A stretch of DNA of 34,248 nt from Halopseudomonas aestusnigri (GCF_002197985.1 NZ_NBYK01000003.1:1-34248); one strand, 5' to 3'. Positions 18,725 through 29,994 are shown, numbered from the stretch's first letter. Program-made: numbers and translations. Notes: a model not told the origin generated them from the sequence alone.

Positions 18725-19108
18725 TCAGTTCAGTGCGTTGGGTTGGGCCAGACGAAAGCGCGGAATGCTGGCGCTGAACGTGTGGCCATCGCTGGCGCGC
18801 ATGTCGTAGCTACCTTCCATGGTGCCAACCGGGGTCTCAAGCATGCAGCCGCTGGTATAGGTGTGCTCGTTACCGGGCTCGATCAGCGGTTGCTCGCCGA
18901 CCACGCCGGGGCCATCAACACGCTGCTGCTTGTTGTTTCCGTCGGTGATCAGCCAGTGACGATGCAGCAGCTGCGCGGCCACCGAGCCCTGATTGCGGAT
19001 GCTGATGGTATAGGCAAAGGCAAAGCGCTTCTTCTGCGGATCGGACTGCTCCGGCAGGTAGCGGGTCTGCACCGTCACCTCGACGGCGTATTGCGGCTCG
19101 CCGCTCAT
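18725..19108 (-). CDS. apaG: ApaG protein (DUF525)
   Basis: A 127-aa single-domain beta-sandwich protein of the ApaG family (also called CorD); its function is not firmly known, and a link to divalent-cation handling has been proposed. Typical sequence includes FAFAYTISIRNQGSVAAQLLHRHWLITDGN, GPGVVGEQPLIEPGNEHTYTSG and GTMEGSYDMR (segments quoted in part). Its ATG overlaps the rsmA stop by 4 bp (ATGA), indicating translational coupling, and apaH starts 15 bp after its stop. Confidence 0.95.
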   Translation of the reverse strand: MSGEPQYAVEVTVQTRYLPEQSDPQKKRFAFAYTISIRNQGSVAAQLLHRHWLITDGNNKQQRVDGPGVVGEQPLIEPGNEHTYTSGCMLETPVGTMEGSYDMRASDGHTFSASIPRFRLAQPNALN

Positions 19109-19914
19109 GCGTCGCCTGCCCGCTTGCGAGTCAGGCGGTTGGCCAGACGCACGAAGCCGGCCAGGTCGACCTGTTCCGGGCGGGTGCCCGGGTCGATGCC
19201 TTCGGCTTCGATCTCTTCTGCGCTGAGCAGCGACTTGAGTGTGTTGCGCAGGGTCTTGCGCCGCTGGTTGAAGGCGTCACGCACCAGGATTTCGAGCACT
19301 TCCACGTCGTCGGCCGGATGCGGCAGGGTAGCGTGCGGAATCAGCCGGACGATGGCCGAATCGACCTTGGGCGCCGGGTTGAAGGCGCCGGGGCCGACGT
19401 CAAACAGGTGCTCAACCCGGCAGTGGTACTGCACCATGATGCCGAGGCGGCCGTAGTGGTTCATGCCGGCGGTCGCAGCCAGCCGTTGCACCACTTCCTT
19501 CTGCAGCATGAAGTGCATGTCTTCGACGCAGTCCGACTGGTCCAGCAGGTGGAACATCAGCGGCGTTGAGATGTTGTAGGGCAGGTTGCCGACGATGCGC
19601 AGCTTCTCGCCGTCGGCGGCCAGGTCGCGGAAGTTGAACTTCAGCGCGTCGCCCTTGTGCAGGCGGAAGCGATCGAGAAAACCGAACTGGCCCATCAGGA
19701 TCGGGTGCAGATCCTTGTCTAGCTCGACCACGTCAAGGCGCGCGCCGCTGGCCAGCAGGCCCGAGGTGATGGCGCCCTGACCGGGACCGATCTCGACCAG
19801 ATGATCGGTTTCACGCGGACGGATCGAGCGAATGATGCGGTCGATTACGCCGGCGTCGTGCAGGAAGTTCTGACCAAAGCGCTTGCGCGCCTTGTGTTGG
19901 GGAAATTGACTCAT
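19105..19914 (-). CDS. rsmA: 16S rRNA dimethyladenosine transferase RsmA (KsgA)
   Basis: A 269-aa SAM-dependent enzyme that dimethylates the two adjacent adenines of helix 45 of 16S rRNA (A1518/A1519), a late checkpoint in 30S assembly. Motifs are GQNFLHD at the N-terminus, [11 protein letters not shown] (SAM motif I), [14 protein letters not shown] and the catalytic NLPYNIST motif (NLPY). A C-terminal helical part contains [10 protein letters not shown]. Its start overlaps the pdxA stop and its stop overlaps the apaG start, both as ATGA, so it is embedded in a translationally coupled run. Confidence 0.98.
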   Translation of the reverse strand: MSQFPQHKARKRFGQNFLHDAGVIDRIIRSIRPRETDHLVEIGPGQGAITSGLLASGARLDVVELDKDLHPILMGQFGFLDRFRLHKGDALKFNFRDLAADGEKLRIVGNLPYNISTPLMFHLLDQSDCVEDMHFMLQKEVVQRLAATAGMNHYGRLGIMVQYHCRVEHLFDVGPGAFNPAPKVDSAIVRLIPHATLPHPADDVEVLEILVRDAFNQRRKTLRNTLKSLLSAEEIEAEGIDPGTRPEQVDLAGFVRLANRLTRKRAGDA

Positions 19915-20903
19915 ACAGCCCTCCGGGCGTTGATCATCTGGATGGCGGTATCGATGGCAACCTGCAGGCTGCCCGGGTTGGCCTGACCGGTCCCGGCCAG
20001 ATCCAGAGCGGTGCCGTGATCAACCGAGGTGCGGATGATGGGCATACCGAGGGTAATGTTGACGGCGTTGCCGAAGCCCTTGTGCTTGAGTACCGGGAGG
20101 CCCTGATCGTGGTACATCGCGAGCACCGCATCGGCCTGATCAAGATGCTTGGGGGTGAACAGGGTATCCGCCGGCAGGGGGCCGATAAGCTCAATGCCCT
20201 CGGTACGCAGGCGGTCGAGCGCCGGAATGATGATATCCAGTTCCTCGCGCCCCAGGTGGCCGTCTTCGCCGGCATGCGGATTGAGGCCGCAGACCAGGAT
20301 ACGCGGGGCGCTCAGGCCGAATTTGTTGACCAGGTCGCTATGCAGAATGCGCACCACGCGTTCGATCAGCGGCCCGGTAATGGCATCGGCGACCTGCCGC
20401 AGCGGCAGGTGCGTGGTTGCCAGGGCCACGCGCAGCCCGGGGCAGGCGAGCATCATCACCACCTGGTCGGTCGCGGTCTGCTCGGCAAAGAATTCGGTGT
20501 GGCCCGAAAACGGCACGCCAGCCTCATTGATGATGCCCTTGTGTACCGGTGCGGTCACGATGGCGTCAAACAGGCCGCTCAGGGCGCCTTCGCCAGCGAG
20601 GCGCAGGGTTTCCAGCACGTAGGCCGAGTTGCCTGCGTCGAGCTTGCCCGGGGTACAGGCTGTGCCGAGGGTGACCGGTAAAACGTGAAGCTGGCCTGCG
20701 GCCTGGGCAACGGGCAGCGCGTCGGGATCAAACGGCAACAGCTCGACCGGGAGGCCGAGCTGTTGGGCGCGTTCACGCAGCAGTTGCGGGTCGGCGATGA
20801 TGACCCGTTCGCAGGGCGATGGGTGCTGCGCCAGCATCAGGCATAGATCGGGGCCAATACCCGCCGGCTCGCCGGCGGTTATGGCAAGGCGCGCTGTGCT
20901 CAC
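19911..20903 (-). CDS. pdxA: 4-hydroxythreonine-4-phosphate dehydrogenase PdxA
   Basis: A 330-aa NAD-dependent, metal-dependent dehydrogenase of the DXP-dependent pyridoxal phosphate route; its product condenses with deoxyxylulose phosphate through PdxJ. It starts with GTG overlapping the surA stop (GTGA) and begins [20 protein letters not shown]. Other conserved parts are [26 protein letters not shown], the metal-ligand segment [26 protein letters not shown] and [16 protein letters not shown] (quoted in parts). Length is normal. It lies between surA and rsmA as in E. coli. Confidence 0.97.
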   Translation of the reverse strand: MSTARLAITAGEPAGIGPDLCLMLAQHPSPCERVIIADPQLLRERAQQLGLPVELLPFDPDALPVAQAAGQLHVLPVTLGTACTPGKLDAGNSAYVLETLRLAGEGALSGLFDAIVTAPVHKGIINEAGVPFSGHTEFFAEQTATDQVVMMLACPGLRVALATTHLPLRQVADAITGPLIERVVRILHSDLVNKFGLSAPRILVCGLNPHAGEDGHLGREELDIIIPALDRLRTEGIELIGPLPADTLFTPKHLDQADAVLAMYHDQGLPVLKHKGFGNAVNITLGMPIIRTSVDHGTALDLAGTGQANPGSLQVAIDTAIQMINARRAV

Positions 20904-22189
20904 CCGTTCTTGATCTCGACGTAGGCCTCGTCGCGAATCTGCAGCAACCAGGTCTGCAGTTCTTCCTCGTACTTGCGGCTGCGGATCAGGTTGATCGCCT
21001 GCTGCTGGCGCATGTCGTCGGTCATGTCGACGCTGCGGGTGCCAAGCACTTCCAGAATGTGCCAGCCGTATTGGGTCTGGAACGGACGGGACAGGGTGTT
21101 TTCCGGGGTGGTGGTCAGGACTTCGCCGAACTCGGGGGTCATGGCATCCGGGGTAACCCAGTCGAGGTCGCCGCCATTGAGCGCGGTGCCCGGATCTTCC
21201 GAGTAGGCCTTGGCCAGCGCGGCAAAGGACTCGCCAGCCCTGATGCGATCATAGAGGCGCTGGGTCAACTGCGCCGCCTCGCCTTCGCTGCGGATTTCGC
21301 TCGGCTTGATCAGGATATGACGTACGTGGAATTCCTCGACCATCTGACCTTCGCCACCGCGGCGGTCCAGCAGCTTGAGGATGTGGATGCCGGCCGGGGA
21401 ACGCATCGGCTGGGTCACACCACCAACCTCCAGCGCATCGACTGCGCGGGCGAATGCGGGCGGCAGCTGCGCTGCCTTGCGCCATCCCAGTTCGCCGCCT
21501 TCCAGTGCGGTGTCACCGGCGGAGCGGCTGGCAGCCAGGGTGTTGAAGTCGGTACCGCTCTGCAGTTGACGGTAGATCTCGTTGGCCGCACGACCAACCT
21601 TTTCCACTTCGCCCGCGCTGGCGCTTTCGGCCAGCGGGAGAACGATCATCGCCAGGCGGTAATCCGCCGAGGTCTGGTACTTTCCGACTTCGGAATTGAG
21701 GAAGTTGCGCACTTCCTGATCGGTCACCTGGATGTTGTCCCGTACCCGACGCTGGCGAACCCGGTTGATGATCATCTCGCGGCGGATCTGCTCGCGGACC
21801 TGATTGAAGTTGACGCCGTCACGGGTCAGGGCTTCACGGAACTGCTCCAGTGTCACGCCGTTGCGGGCGGCAATCTGCTGCACCGCCTGGTCGAGCGAGG
21901 CATCATCGATGGAAATGCCGGCACGTTCGCCCATCTGCAGCTGGATGCTCTCCAGAATCAGGCGGTCAAGCACCTGCGAGCGCAGCTCGCTCTCGGTTGG
22001 TGCCGGGGTATTGTTCTGGGCGAACTGCTGGCGCACGGTGGCCATGCGTTCTTCAACCTGGCTGGCCATGACCACGTCGTTATCTACGATCGCGGCAACG
22101 CGATCCAGCGGTTCTACGGCGGCCTGGGCTGTGCTGCTGAGGAAAATGCCCGCGCACAGGCTAAGGGCCGTCATCAACTTAAAATGCAT
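20900..22189 (-). CDS. surA: Periplasmic chaperone and peptidyl-prolyl isomerase SurA
   Basis: A 429-aa chaperone that escorts unfolded outer-membrane proteins, including LptD, to the BAM complex. The chosen ATG (22189, [11 protein letters not shown]) places a signal peptide of about 23 residues ending AQA, and overlaps the lptD stop by 11 bp. A frame extending to 22246 only reads through lptD. After the N-terminal chaperone region ([14 protein letters not shown] onward) come two parvulin domains, about 177-277 (ending [11 protein letters not shown]) and 286-384 ([13 protein letters not shown] to [10 protein letters not shown]), then a C-terminal helix. Co-expression with lptD puts a client and its chaperone together. 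Confidence 0.96.
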   Translation of the reverse strand: MHFKLMTALSLCAGIFLSSTAQAAVEPLDRVAAIVDNDVVMASQVEERMATVRQQFAQNNTPAPTESELRSQVLDRLILESIQLQMGERAGISIDDASLDQAVQQIAARNGVTLEQFREALTRDGVNFNQVREQIRREMIINRVRQRRVRDNIQVTDQEVRNFLNSEVGKYQTSADYRLAMIVLPLAESASAGEVEKVGRAANEIYRQLQSGTDFNTLAASRSAGDTALEGGELGWRKAAQLPPAFARAVDALEVGGVTQPMRSPAGIHILKLLDRRGGEGQMVEEFHVRHILIKPSEIRSEGEAAQLTQRLYDRIRAGESFAALAKAYSEDPGTALNGGDLDWVTPDAMTPEFGEVLTTTPENTLSRPFQTQYGWHILEVLGTRSVDMTDDMRQQQAINLIRSRKYEEELQTWLLQIRDEAYVEIKNG

Positions 22190-24845
22190 TATCTTCACGC
22201 TCTCTGTAACCGGGGATACCATCGTCAAGGAGGCTGTCCACCTCATTGCCGCTCACACTGCCAAGCCCCTTGAGGACGAGCTGCAGGAAGATGCCGCGGT
22301 TGGCATCGTCAGTGGCGACGGATTCAAACTCGTTGTAATCAACCCAGTAGCGGTTGATGACACGCAGCTTCCAGCAGCAGCTGTCGTACTCCAGACCGCC
22401 AAACGCCTCGAGGGTTCGATCCTGGTCGAAGTCATGCTGCCAGCGACCGATCAGACTCCACTGCGGGTTCAGTGGCCACATGAACGACAGGTCGGACTGA
22501 TCGATACGGCTGTCCGGATCGCGCTGGAAGGCGCCGGTCAGTGCGTTGTAGGTGTTGATGTTGTTGCGGTAGCGATAGCCCATGTTCAGCACCTTGCGGG
22601 GCTCTGGCTGATAGTGGGCAAATACGCTGCCCGCATCGCTGGTGCTGTCGTCCGGATCCCAGATGACGTCGGCGTTCACGCGCCAGGCGTCACTGACCTG
22701 GTACATGGCTTCAGCCGCGTAGGCTGAGGACGAGGACTTGTCTGCGTCACGCGCTACGCCGTCGGTATCAAGCAGCTGCACGTTGCGGTCGCGGAAATAG
22801 AACACCTGACCGAAGCTGGCGCGGGCGCGCTCGGTGCCGTTGGCCTCCAGGGCGCGACTGGTCAGGCCCAGAGACAGCTGATTGGCGTCGGCGACCCGGT
22901 CGTTGCCGCTGAAGCGGTTGTCGCGGAACAGCGAGCTGTAGCTGAAGGTGTTCTGGTTGGTGTCGAACAGCGGCTGATCGTCCTGATCCTCGTCTGCTGC
23001 GTACAGGTAGAAAGCGCGCGGTTCCAGCGTCTGGCGCAGGTTGCGGCCGAACCAGCTGGTGGCGCGATCAAAGTACAGCCCGGTATCCAGGCTGGCGACA
23101 GGGATGGTGCTGGACGGGGTGTTATTGGCACCGTCGTAGTCGAAGCCGTCGGCCCGCGAGTCGAAGTTCAGATCGTAATAGGTGCTCTGGGTGCGCAGCT
23201 TCGGTGTGACAAAGGCCCAGCTGTTGCGCCAGGGGTAGCTGATGCTGGGGCTGACTACCACACGGTGGCCGGTCGCTCGCTGCAGACCGACCAGGTTCTC
23301 GTCCGGAGTCAGGATCGGCTGGCCGGCGCTGTCGAGCTGGATGCCATCCTTGCCGGTCAGCAGGCCGCTGCCGAGATTGCGATCAAAGTAGGCGTATTCG
23401 GCGTTATAGCCAAAGCGCAGACCGGTATCGCCCAGCCAGTTGGCACCGTCGAGGCGCAGTTGCGGCAGGCGCTCGTACGGGGTAACCGAGGTGATGGTGG
23501 CCAGCTCGTAGCCGTGAACGGCAGCCTGGAAGCGCCAGCCGTCACCGCGATAGGTCAGGCCTGCCCGCTGATTGACGTAGGTGCCGGAACGGGCATCCAG
23601 CGCGGTGTTCAGGTCCTGGAAGTAGAACGGGTCGCTGATGTCGGTGTAATCGACTTCGGTGCTCCAGCGGCTCTGCAGTCCGCCTTCGTGCTGCCAGCCG
23701 TACAGCCAGCGATTCTCGCCATAGTCACTGTCGTTGAGGAAGGCGGCTGTCAGGGTGCCTTTGTTGTCGTCGTGCAGATAGCGGAAGTCGCCTTCCATCT
23801 GCAAGCCGCGCTCGGACAGATAGCGCGGATACAGGGTGGCGTCGTAGTTCGGTGCGATGTTGATGTAGTACGGCGTCTCGATCTCGGTGCCGTTGTCGGA
23901 CGAGTAGCTGAACGAGGGCACCAGCAGACCGGTCTGACGGCGGTCGTCGATCGGGAAGTACATGTACGGGGTATAGAACACCGGTACGTCCTTGACCCGC
24001 AGGGTAACGTGCTTGGCTTCACCCCAGCCGGTTTCACGGTCCAGCTCGATATCCTTGCCGTGCAGGGACCAGGTGTTCTGTCCCGGCTCGCAGGTGGTAT
24101 AGCTGCCGTCGCTGATGACGATGACAGCATCATCGCGGCGACGCAGGGTGTCGGCGGTGCCGCGGGCGCGGGCGTCGTGAACCACGTATTCGACGCCGTC
24201 AATGCGGGTCTCGCCATTGTCGATGCGCATCGATGCGCTGTCGCCGAGAACCAGTACGCCCTGATCACGCAGGCGGACGTTGCCCTCGAGCACGGCCTGG
24301 GCATTGGCCTGGTCAAAGCTGGCCTGATCTGCGCGGGCCTGCAGGCGGCCCTGGCGCAGCAGCACATCGCCCTGCAGTACGCCGGTCTGATTGCCCTGTT
24401 CAAAGCGGCTGGAGTCGGCAGAGGCGTAGACCGGAAGCTGGTCGAACGGGGTAGAGTCGTCCCGGCCGCTGCGTTCCGGCTCCACATAGGTGCCGCCACA
24501 GTATGGGGCGATGGCGGCCAGCTGCTCGCTGCTCAACTGCTCACGGGGTACCCAGTCAAGGCGACTGAAGTCCGTACTCGGGGTGGCCGGGCCGCCACTC
24601 AGCGTTGCTGCCGGTTCGGCTGCCTTGACCACACTGTCTGTGACAGGCGCCGGCGCGGGTGCCGGTCTGGGCGGCCTTGGGGGCAGGTTGCCCGGTGCCT
24701 GCAGCGGCTCGCAGGCCCAGCTGTTGCCGGCTGGCCGGCATTGAACCTGGTTGGCTGCCACAGAGCTCAGCGGCTGCAACAGCAGCAACGAGCTGGCCAG
24801 CAACATCGGAAAGGAGGAGCGAAAGGGAGGAGTACGGTAGGCCAT
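22179..24845 (-). CDS. lptD: LPS-assembly outer-membrane protein LptD
   Basis: An 888-aa outer-membrane beta-barrel that, with LptE, inserts lipopolysaccharide into the outer leaflet. The ATG at 24845 (MAYRTPPFRSS) gives a signal peptide with a Leu-rich core ending near SSVAA. A start at 24956 would place about 37 unlikely residues before it. The N-terminal periplasmic beta-jellyroll (about 135-280) bears the OstA-type repeats VLQGDVLLRQGRLQARADQ and AVLEGNVRLRDQG. The barrel is rich in aromatic alternating strands. Cysteines for the essential disulfides are present near the N-terminus (C36, C45, C116) and as the adjacent pair C823-C824. A Pro/Ala linker lies at about 51-67, as in pseudomonads. 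Confidence 0.96.
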   Translation of the reverse strand: MAYRTPPFRSSFPMLLASSLLLLQPLSSVAANQVQCRPAGNSWACEPLQAPGNLPPRPPRPAPAPAPVTDSVVKAAEPAATLSGGPATPSTDFSRLDWVPREQLSSEQLAAIAPYCGGTYVEPERSGRDDSTPFDQLPVYASADSSRFEQGNQTGVLQGDVLLRQGRLQARADQASFDQANAQAVLEGNVRLRDQGVLVLGDSASMRIDNGETRIDGVEYVVHDARARGTADTLRRRDDAVIVISDGSYTTCEPGQNTWSLHGKDIELDRETGWGEAKHVTLRVKDVPVFYTPYMYFPIDDRRQTGLLVPSFSYSSDNGTEIETPYYINIAPNYDATLYPRYLSERGLQMEGDFRYLHDDNKGTLTAAFLNDSDYGENRWLYGWQHEGGLQSRWSTEVDYTDISDPFYFQDLNTALDARSGTYVNQRAGLTYRGDGWRFQAAVHGYELATITSVTPYERLPQLRLDGANWLGDTGLRFGYNAEYAYFDRNLGSGLLTGKDGIQLDSAGQPILTPDENLVGLQRATGHRVVVSPSISYPWRNSWAFVTPKLRTQSTYYDLNFDSRADGFDYDGANNTPSSTIPVASLDTGLYFDRATSWFGRNLRQTLEPRAFYLYAADEDQDDQPLFDTNQNTFSYSSLFRDNRFSGNDRVADANQLSLGLTSRALEANGTERARASFGQVFYFRDRNVQLLDTDGVARDADKSSSSAYAAEAMYQVSDAWRVNADVIWDPDDSTSDAGSVFAHYQPEPRKVLNMGYRYRNNINTYNALTGAFQRDPDSRIDQSDLSFMWPLNPQWSLIGRWQHDFDQDRTLEAFGGLEYDSCCWKLRVINRYWVDYNEFESVATDDANRGIFLQLVLKGLGSVSGNEVDSLLDDGIPGYREREDNAF

Positions 24846-25043
24846 TATGTAATTGTCCGGGCTTCCAGTCGGTGCGTGCTCGCGACGCCTTGTGCGAGGA
24901 GAATGCAATCTGCATGCTGTGTCAGTCGAGCAAGATAACGGATAATAAAGCATCAAGCGATGCCTGATCTAGGAATGGACTGAATTAATGATGCTGCTTT
25001 CCGGCTTCGCCGGCGGTGGCGAAGACGCAGAAGTGGGAGAGCG
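24846..25043. promoter_or_regulatory. Divergent lptD/amgK promoter region
   Basis: 198 bp separate the two starts. On the plus strand GTGTCA (24919-24924) and GATAAT (24941-24946), 16 bp apart, make a plausible promoter for amgK. Before amgK, CTTCGCC (25005-25011) and GGCGAAG (25018-25024) form a 7-bp hairpin with a 6-nt loop, and GGGAGA (25036-25041) is the ribosome-binding site. No GAACTT/TCTGA-type AlgU (sigma-E) promoter is seen for lptD, and no confident -35/-10 pair was found on the minus strand. Confidence 0.4.
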
Positions 25044-26725
<1,682 letters not shown>

Positions 26726-26728
26726 GCG

Positions 26729-27517
26729 ATGCTGTGGCCGGTAACCGTATTGGGTGCGCTGGTGGGCGGTCTCGGCGGCGCTGTGCCCGGCGCTATTCTT
26801 GGCGCGGTAGTCGGGCACGCGCTGGATCGTCATTGGCAGCTGCGTCACTGGCGCGATCTGCCGGAGCGTCTGGCTCAGGTACGTGGCGCCGGTAACAGTT
26901 TCGAGCGTGTGCTGTTTCTGTGCGTGGGGCGGCTGGCCAAGGCCAGTGGCCGTGTGACCCAGGCCCATCTGCAGCTGGCGCGGGATCTGATGCAGCAGTA
27001 CCGGCTGGACGGTGATGCCAGACTGCGAGCCATGCACGACTTCAACGAAGGCAAGCGTAGTGATGATCTGGTCAAACTGGTACGCGCCCTGTGTCGCCGT
27101 GAGCCGGGGCGCGCTGCGGAACTGATGGATTGTTGCTGGCGGATGGCGGTGCTGCCGGGCCGCCTGAACGACGAGGTTCAGGGGCTGCTGGCAGGGTGGT
27201 CAAAGGCTGCCGGGCTGGGGCACGCCGAGCAGCAGCGCATGCATCAGCGTCATCAATACAGCCGCCAGACTCAGGGCGGTCGTGCTGCGGTTGCGCAGGA
27301 GGACCGCCTTCAGCAGGCGGCCAGCATACTCAAGGTCAGTCCCGATGACTCACCGGAGGCGATCAAGCGAGCCTATCGTCGTCAGCTCAGCTTGCACCAT
27401 CCGGACAAGCTGGCCGCCCGCGGGGGCAGCGCCGCCCAGCAGCGCGGGGCGGGTGAAAAAATACGACAGATTCAGCAGGCCTACGAGACATTGCGTCGTC
27501 ATCGCGGCTTTCGCTGA
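26729..27517 (+). CDS. djlA: Membrane-anchored J-domain co-chaperone DjlA
   Basis: A 262-aa DnaK co-chaperone. The N-terminus (about 5-30) is a Gly/Ala-rich transmembrane segment with a glycine-zipper look (GALVGGLGGAVPGAILGAVVG). A TerB-like helical domain follows at about 55-175 (FLCVGRLAKASGRVTQAHLQ). The C-terminus is a J domain with the canonical HPD at 224-226 in LHHPDKLAAR, ending AYETLRRHRGFR. This type III membrane arrangement and the length match DjlA. It sits with amgK-murU and ends 4 bp before the convergent DUF3530-like gene, with no terminator between them. Confidence 0.93.
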   Translation: MLWPVTVLGALVGGLGGAVPGAILGAVVGHALDRHWQLRHWRDLPERLAQVRGAGNSFERVLFLCVGRLAKASGRVTQAHLQLARDLMQQYRLDGDARLRAMHDFNEGKRSDDLVKLVRALCRREPGRAAELMDCCWRMAVLPGRLNDEVQGLLAGWSKAAGLGHAEQQRMHQRHQYSRQTQGGRAAVAQEDRLQQAASILKVSPDDSPEAIKRAYRRQLSLHHPDKLAARGGSAAQQRGAGEKIRQIQQAYETLRRHRGFR

Positions 27518-27521
27518 GCGC

Positions 27522-28481
27522 TCAGGGAGCGGCCACTGGCGGTGGCGGCGGTTGATAGTGGCTGGTGAGCCAGGTGCGCAGGTGCTTGTCCAGCATGTCG
27601 GCGGCAAAGGCGGATCGCTCCAGTGGCGCGAGATTCAATTGCTGGTAGGTCTGCTGCCCCTTGCGGCGGGCGATACGCAGGTGCTCACCTGCCATCAACC
27701 TGTCGGGTGTGACTTCCAGATTCAGCATGTCCAATAGCGGACGCGTATTCGTTTCCAGCAAGCTGTCGAGGGTCGGCTCCGGGGCTGATGCCGGCTGCCG
27801 GGTCTGATACAGCATCAGGGTCGCTGGTGGCTGATCGGCAGCGCCGGTGCTGGCGGTCAGCAGCGCCCAGTAGGCTGATTCGTTGCGGGCAATGAGGTGT
27901 ACCTGATGGGCGCCTTCACCCTCAAGCACTTGCAGGCCGGCGCGGATGAGCGCCGTGACCCGTTCGCTGTAGCGCCCCTCTGGCGGCGGCTCTGGCGCGG
28001 CATCGACCTGATCGCTGGCGGCCAGCATGGCATCGGCCGGCACGATCTCCGGCGTCGCCTCCTCGCTCGGTGCGGCCGACTCGACCGGTTCCGGCGGGAC
28101 GTCAACAACGGGCTCGCGCGGCGCTTCGGGCAGGCTGATGGCCAGTGTGTGCCAGCCGGCGTCGCTGAGACTGATGCGGGCGGGGCCGATCAGCTCGGGC
28201 CAGTTGGCGTGCTCTCCAGCCCCGGCAATCAGCAAAATGCCGCCGAGTGGCTCGGGGCGTGCGGCAGGCAGAAACAGTCCCAGCCGTGACTCGCCGGCGA
28301 ACTCAAGCTGCCGTTGTTCGCTGATTGGCGTTTCGCGCTTGAGTGTCTGCTGGTACTGAATATCACGGGATAACGCTTGCGATCGCTCGGGGGCAGTTGC
28401 CTCCGGTGGCGGCGTTGCTGGCTCCTGGGCCTGGGCGATACCGGCAAGGCAGAGCAGGGCAATGAGGATTGGCGCGCGCAT
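27522..28481 (-). CDS. DUF3530-family secreted alpha/beta-hydrolase-like protein
   Basis: A 319-aa protein of unknown function. The ATG at 28481 (MRAPILIALLCLAGIAQAQ) gives a signal peptide cleaved after AQA, so it should be periplasmic. A longer frame to 28889 is antisense to rpe. The core has an alpha/beta-hydrolase feel: GGILLIAGAGEHANWPELI (80-98), then GWHTLAISLP. The usual GxSxG nucleophile elbow is replaced by IARNESAYWALL (197-208), so hydrolase activity is doubtful. An acidic Pro/Ala-rich insert spans about 120-170, and the C-terminus ends in a poly-Pro tail. Position matches PA0599 of P. aeruginosa from memory. Confidence 0.75.
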   Translation of the reverse strand: MRAPILIALLCLAGIAQAQEPATPPPEATAPERSQALSRDIQYQQTLKRETPISEQRQLEFAGESRLGLFLPAARPEPLGGILLIAGAGEHANWPELIGPARISLSDAGWHTLAISLPEAPREPVVDVPPEPVESAAPSEEATPEIVPADAMLAASDQVDAAPEPPPEGRYSERVTALIRAGLQVLEGEGAHQVHLIARNESAYWALLTASTGAADQPPATLMLYQTRQPASAPEPTLDSLLETNTRPLLDMLNLEVTPDRLMAGEHLRIARRKGQQTYQQLNLAPLERSAFAADMLDKHLRTWLTSHYQPPPPPVAAP

Positions 28482-28577
28482 GGGGTCCGTCTCGGTCCGA
28501 AGTCCTGATGAGTATAACCACGACGGATAGGGTAAACTGGCCGGCATTTCCGTGTCTGCCCCTGCCGAGGTTCTCCC

Positions 28578-29252
28578 ATGCTCGATTACGCCATTGCGCC
28601 GTCCATTCTGTCCGCCGACTTTGCCCGCCTGGGTGAGGATGTTGATCGGGTGCTGGCCGCCGGTGCCGACATCGTCCACTTCGATGTGATGGACAACCAC
28701 TACGTGCCGAACCTGACCATCGGGCCGATGGTCTGCTCGGCGCTGCGTAAATATGGCGTCACCGCGCCGATCGATGTGCATCTGATGGTCAAGCCGGTCG
28801 ATCGCATCATTGGTGATTTCCTCGAGGCGGGTGCCAGCTACATCACCTTCCACCCGGAAGCCTCCGAACACATCGACCGCTCCCTGCAACTGATCAAGGA
28901 CGGCGGCGCCAAGGCCGGTCTGGTATTCAATCCTGCGACCTCGCTGGATGCGCTCAAGTACGTGATGGACAAGGTCGACATGGTGCTGCTGATGAGCGTC
29001 AACCCGGGCTTTGGTGGCCAGAAGTTCATCCCGGGCACCCTGGACAAGCTGCGTGAGGCGCGTGCGCTGATCGATGCCAGTGGTCGCGAAATTCGTCTGG
29101 AGATCGACGGTGGCGTCAACGAGCAGAACATCCGCGCCATCGCCGAAGCCGGTGCCGATACCTTCGTCGCCGGTTCGGCGATCTTCAACAAGCCGGATTA
29201 CAAGGCGGTCATCGACAGCATGCGTGCGGAGCTGGCACAGGCCAAGCGCTGA
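28578..29252 (+). CDS. rpe: Ribulose-phosphate 3-epimerase
   Basis: A 224-aa TIM-barrel enzyme that interconverts ribulose-5-phosphate and xylulose-5-phosphate in the pentose phosphate pathway. The N-terminal [15 protein letters not shown], the metal-site [18 protein letters not shown] (H34, D36), [10 protein letters not shown] (H68), [12 protein letters not shown] and [12 protein letters not shown] (with the second catalytic Asp) are all present. GAGG lies 8 bp before the ATG. gph starts one base after its stop, the same rpe-gph pair as in E. coli, and the pair precedes trpE as in other pseudomonads. Confidence 0.98.
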   Translation: MLDYAIAPSILSADFARLGEDVDRVLAAGADIVHFDVMDNHYVPNLTIGPMVCSALRKYGVTAPIDVHLMVKPVDRIIGDFLEAGASYITFHPEASEHIDRSLQLIKDGGAKAGLVFNPATSLDALKYVMDKVDMVLLMSVNPGFGGQKFIPGTLDKLREARALIDASGREIRLEIDGGVNEQNIRAIAEAGADTFVAGSAIFNKPDYKAVIDSMRAELAQAKR

Positions 29253-29253
29253 G

Positions 29254-29934
29254 ATGTCGTTGCTGCGCGAGCTGTTCGGTGGCGAGCTGCCGAACCTGGT
29301 GATGTTTGATCTGGACGGTACTCTGATTGACTCGGTGCCGGATCTGGCGGCGGCGGTGGATGTGATGCTGGGTCAGCTTGGTCGTGACGCCGCGGGCGTC
29401 GAGCAGGTCCGTCACTGGGTCGGCAACGGTGCGCGAGTATTGGTGCGTCGGGCGCTGGCCGGCGATATCGAGCACGCGCACATCGGCGAGGCTGAGACCG
29501 AGCAGGCGCTGGTGCTGTTTCTCGAGGCTTACGCCGGCGATCACTCGCGCAGCACGGTTTACCCGGGCGTTCGCGCGTTGCTTGACCGGCTGAAGGGTGA
29601 GCAGGTGCCACTGGCACTGATCACCAACAAGCCGAGTCGCTTCGTGCCGGAGCTGCTGGCGGACAAACAGCTCGATGGCTACTTCCGCTGGCTGGTTGGC
29701 GGCGACACCCTGCCGGTGCAGAAGCCCGATCCAGCTGCGCTCCATTGGGTCATGCAACAGGCTGGTGTTGAGGCTGGGCAGGCGCTGTTTGTCGGCGATT
29801 CCCGCAGTGACGTGCTGGCGGCGAAGGCGGCCGGGGTGCCGGTAGTGGCGGTCAGCTACGGCTACAATCACGGCCGGCCGATTGCCTCGGAGAACCCGGA
29901 TTTGCTGGTTGATTCGCTTGACGCGCTCATATAG
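29254..29934 (+). CDS. gph: Phosphoglycolate phosphatase (HAD family)
   Basis: A 226-aa HAD hydrolase that removes phosphate from 2-phosphoglycolate, a by-product of DNA 3'-phosphoglycolate repair. The start at 29254 (MSLLRELFGGELP) is set by the rpe stop just upstream. Motif I is MFDLDGTLIDS (D19, D21), motif II LALITNKPSRF, motif III the Lys in VQKPDPAAL and motif IV FVGDSRSDVLAAKAAG. The helical cap between motifs I and II is of normal size. Chromosomal order rpe-gph-trpE is conserved. Confidence 0.95.
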   Translation: MSLLRELFGGELPNLVMFDLDGTLIDSVPDLAAAVDVMLGQLGRDAAGVEQVRHWVGNGARVLVRRALAGDIEHAHIGEAETEQALVLFLEAYAGDHSRSTVYPGVRALLDRLKGEQVPLALITNKPSRFVPELLADKQLDGYFRWLVGGDTLPVQKPDPAALHWVMQQAGVEAGQALFVGDSRSDVLAAKAAGVPVVAVSYGYNHGRPIASENPDLLVDSLDALI

Positions 29935-29994
29935 GCTTGCTCGGGTGTCCCGACCAGTGATGGATCAGCCGTGTTTGTCAGCAATCGCAAACTG

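Noticed and set aside
23265-24938. A 557-codon plus-strand frame opposite lptD
   Set aside because: It is a shadow of lptD with repetitive hydrophobic composition and no start signal.
28482-28889. Upstream extension of the DUF3530-like gene
   Set aside because: It is antisense to rpe, and the signal peptide at 28481 fixes the start.
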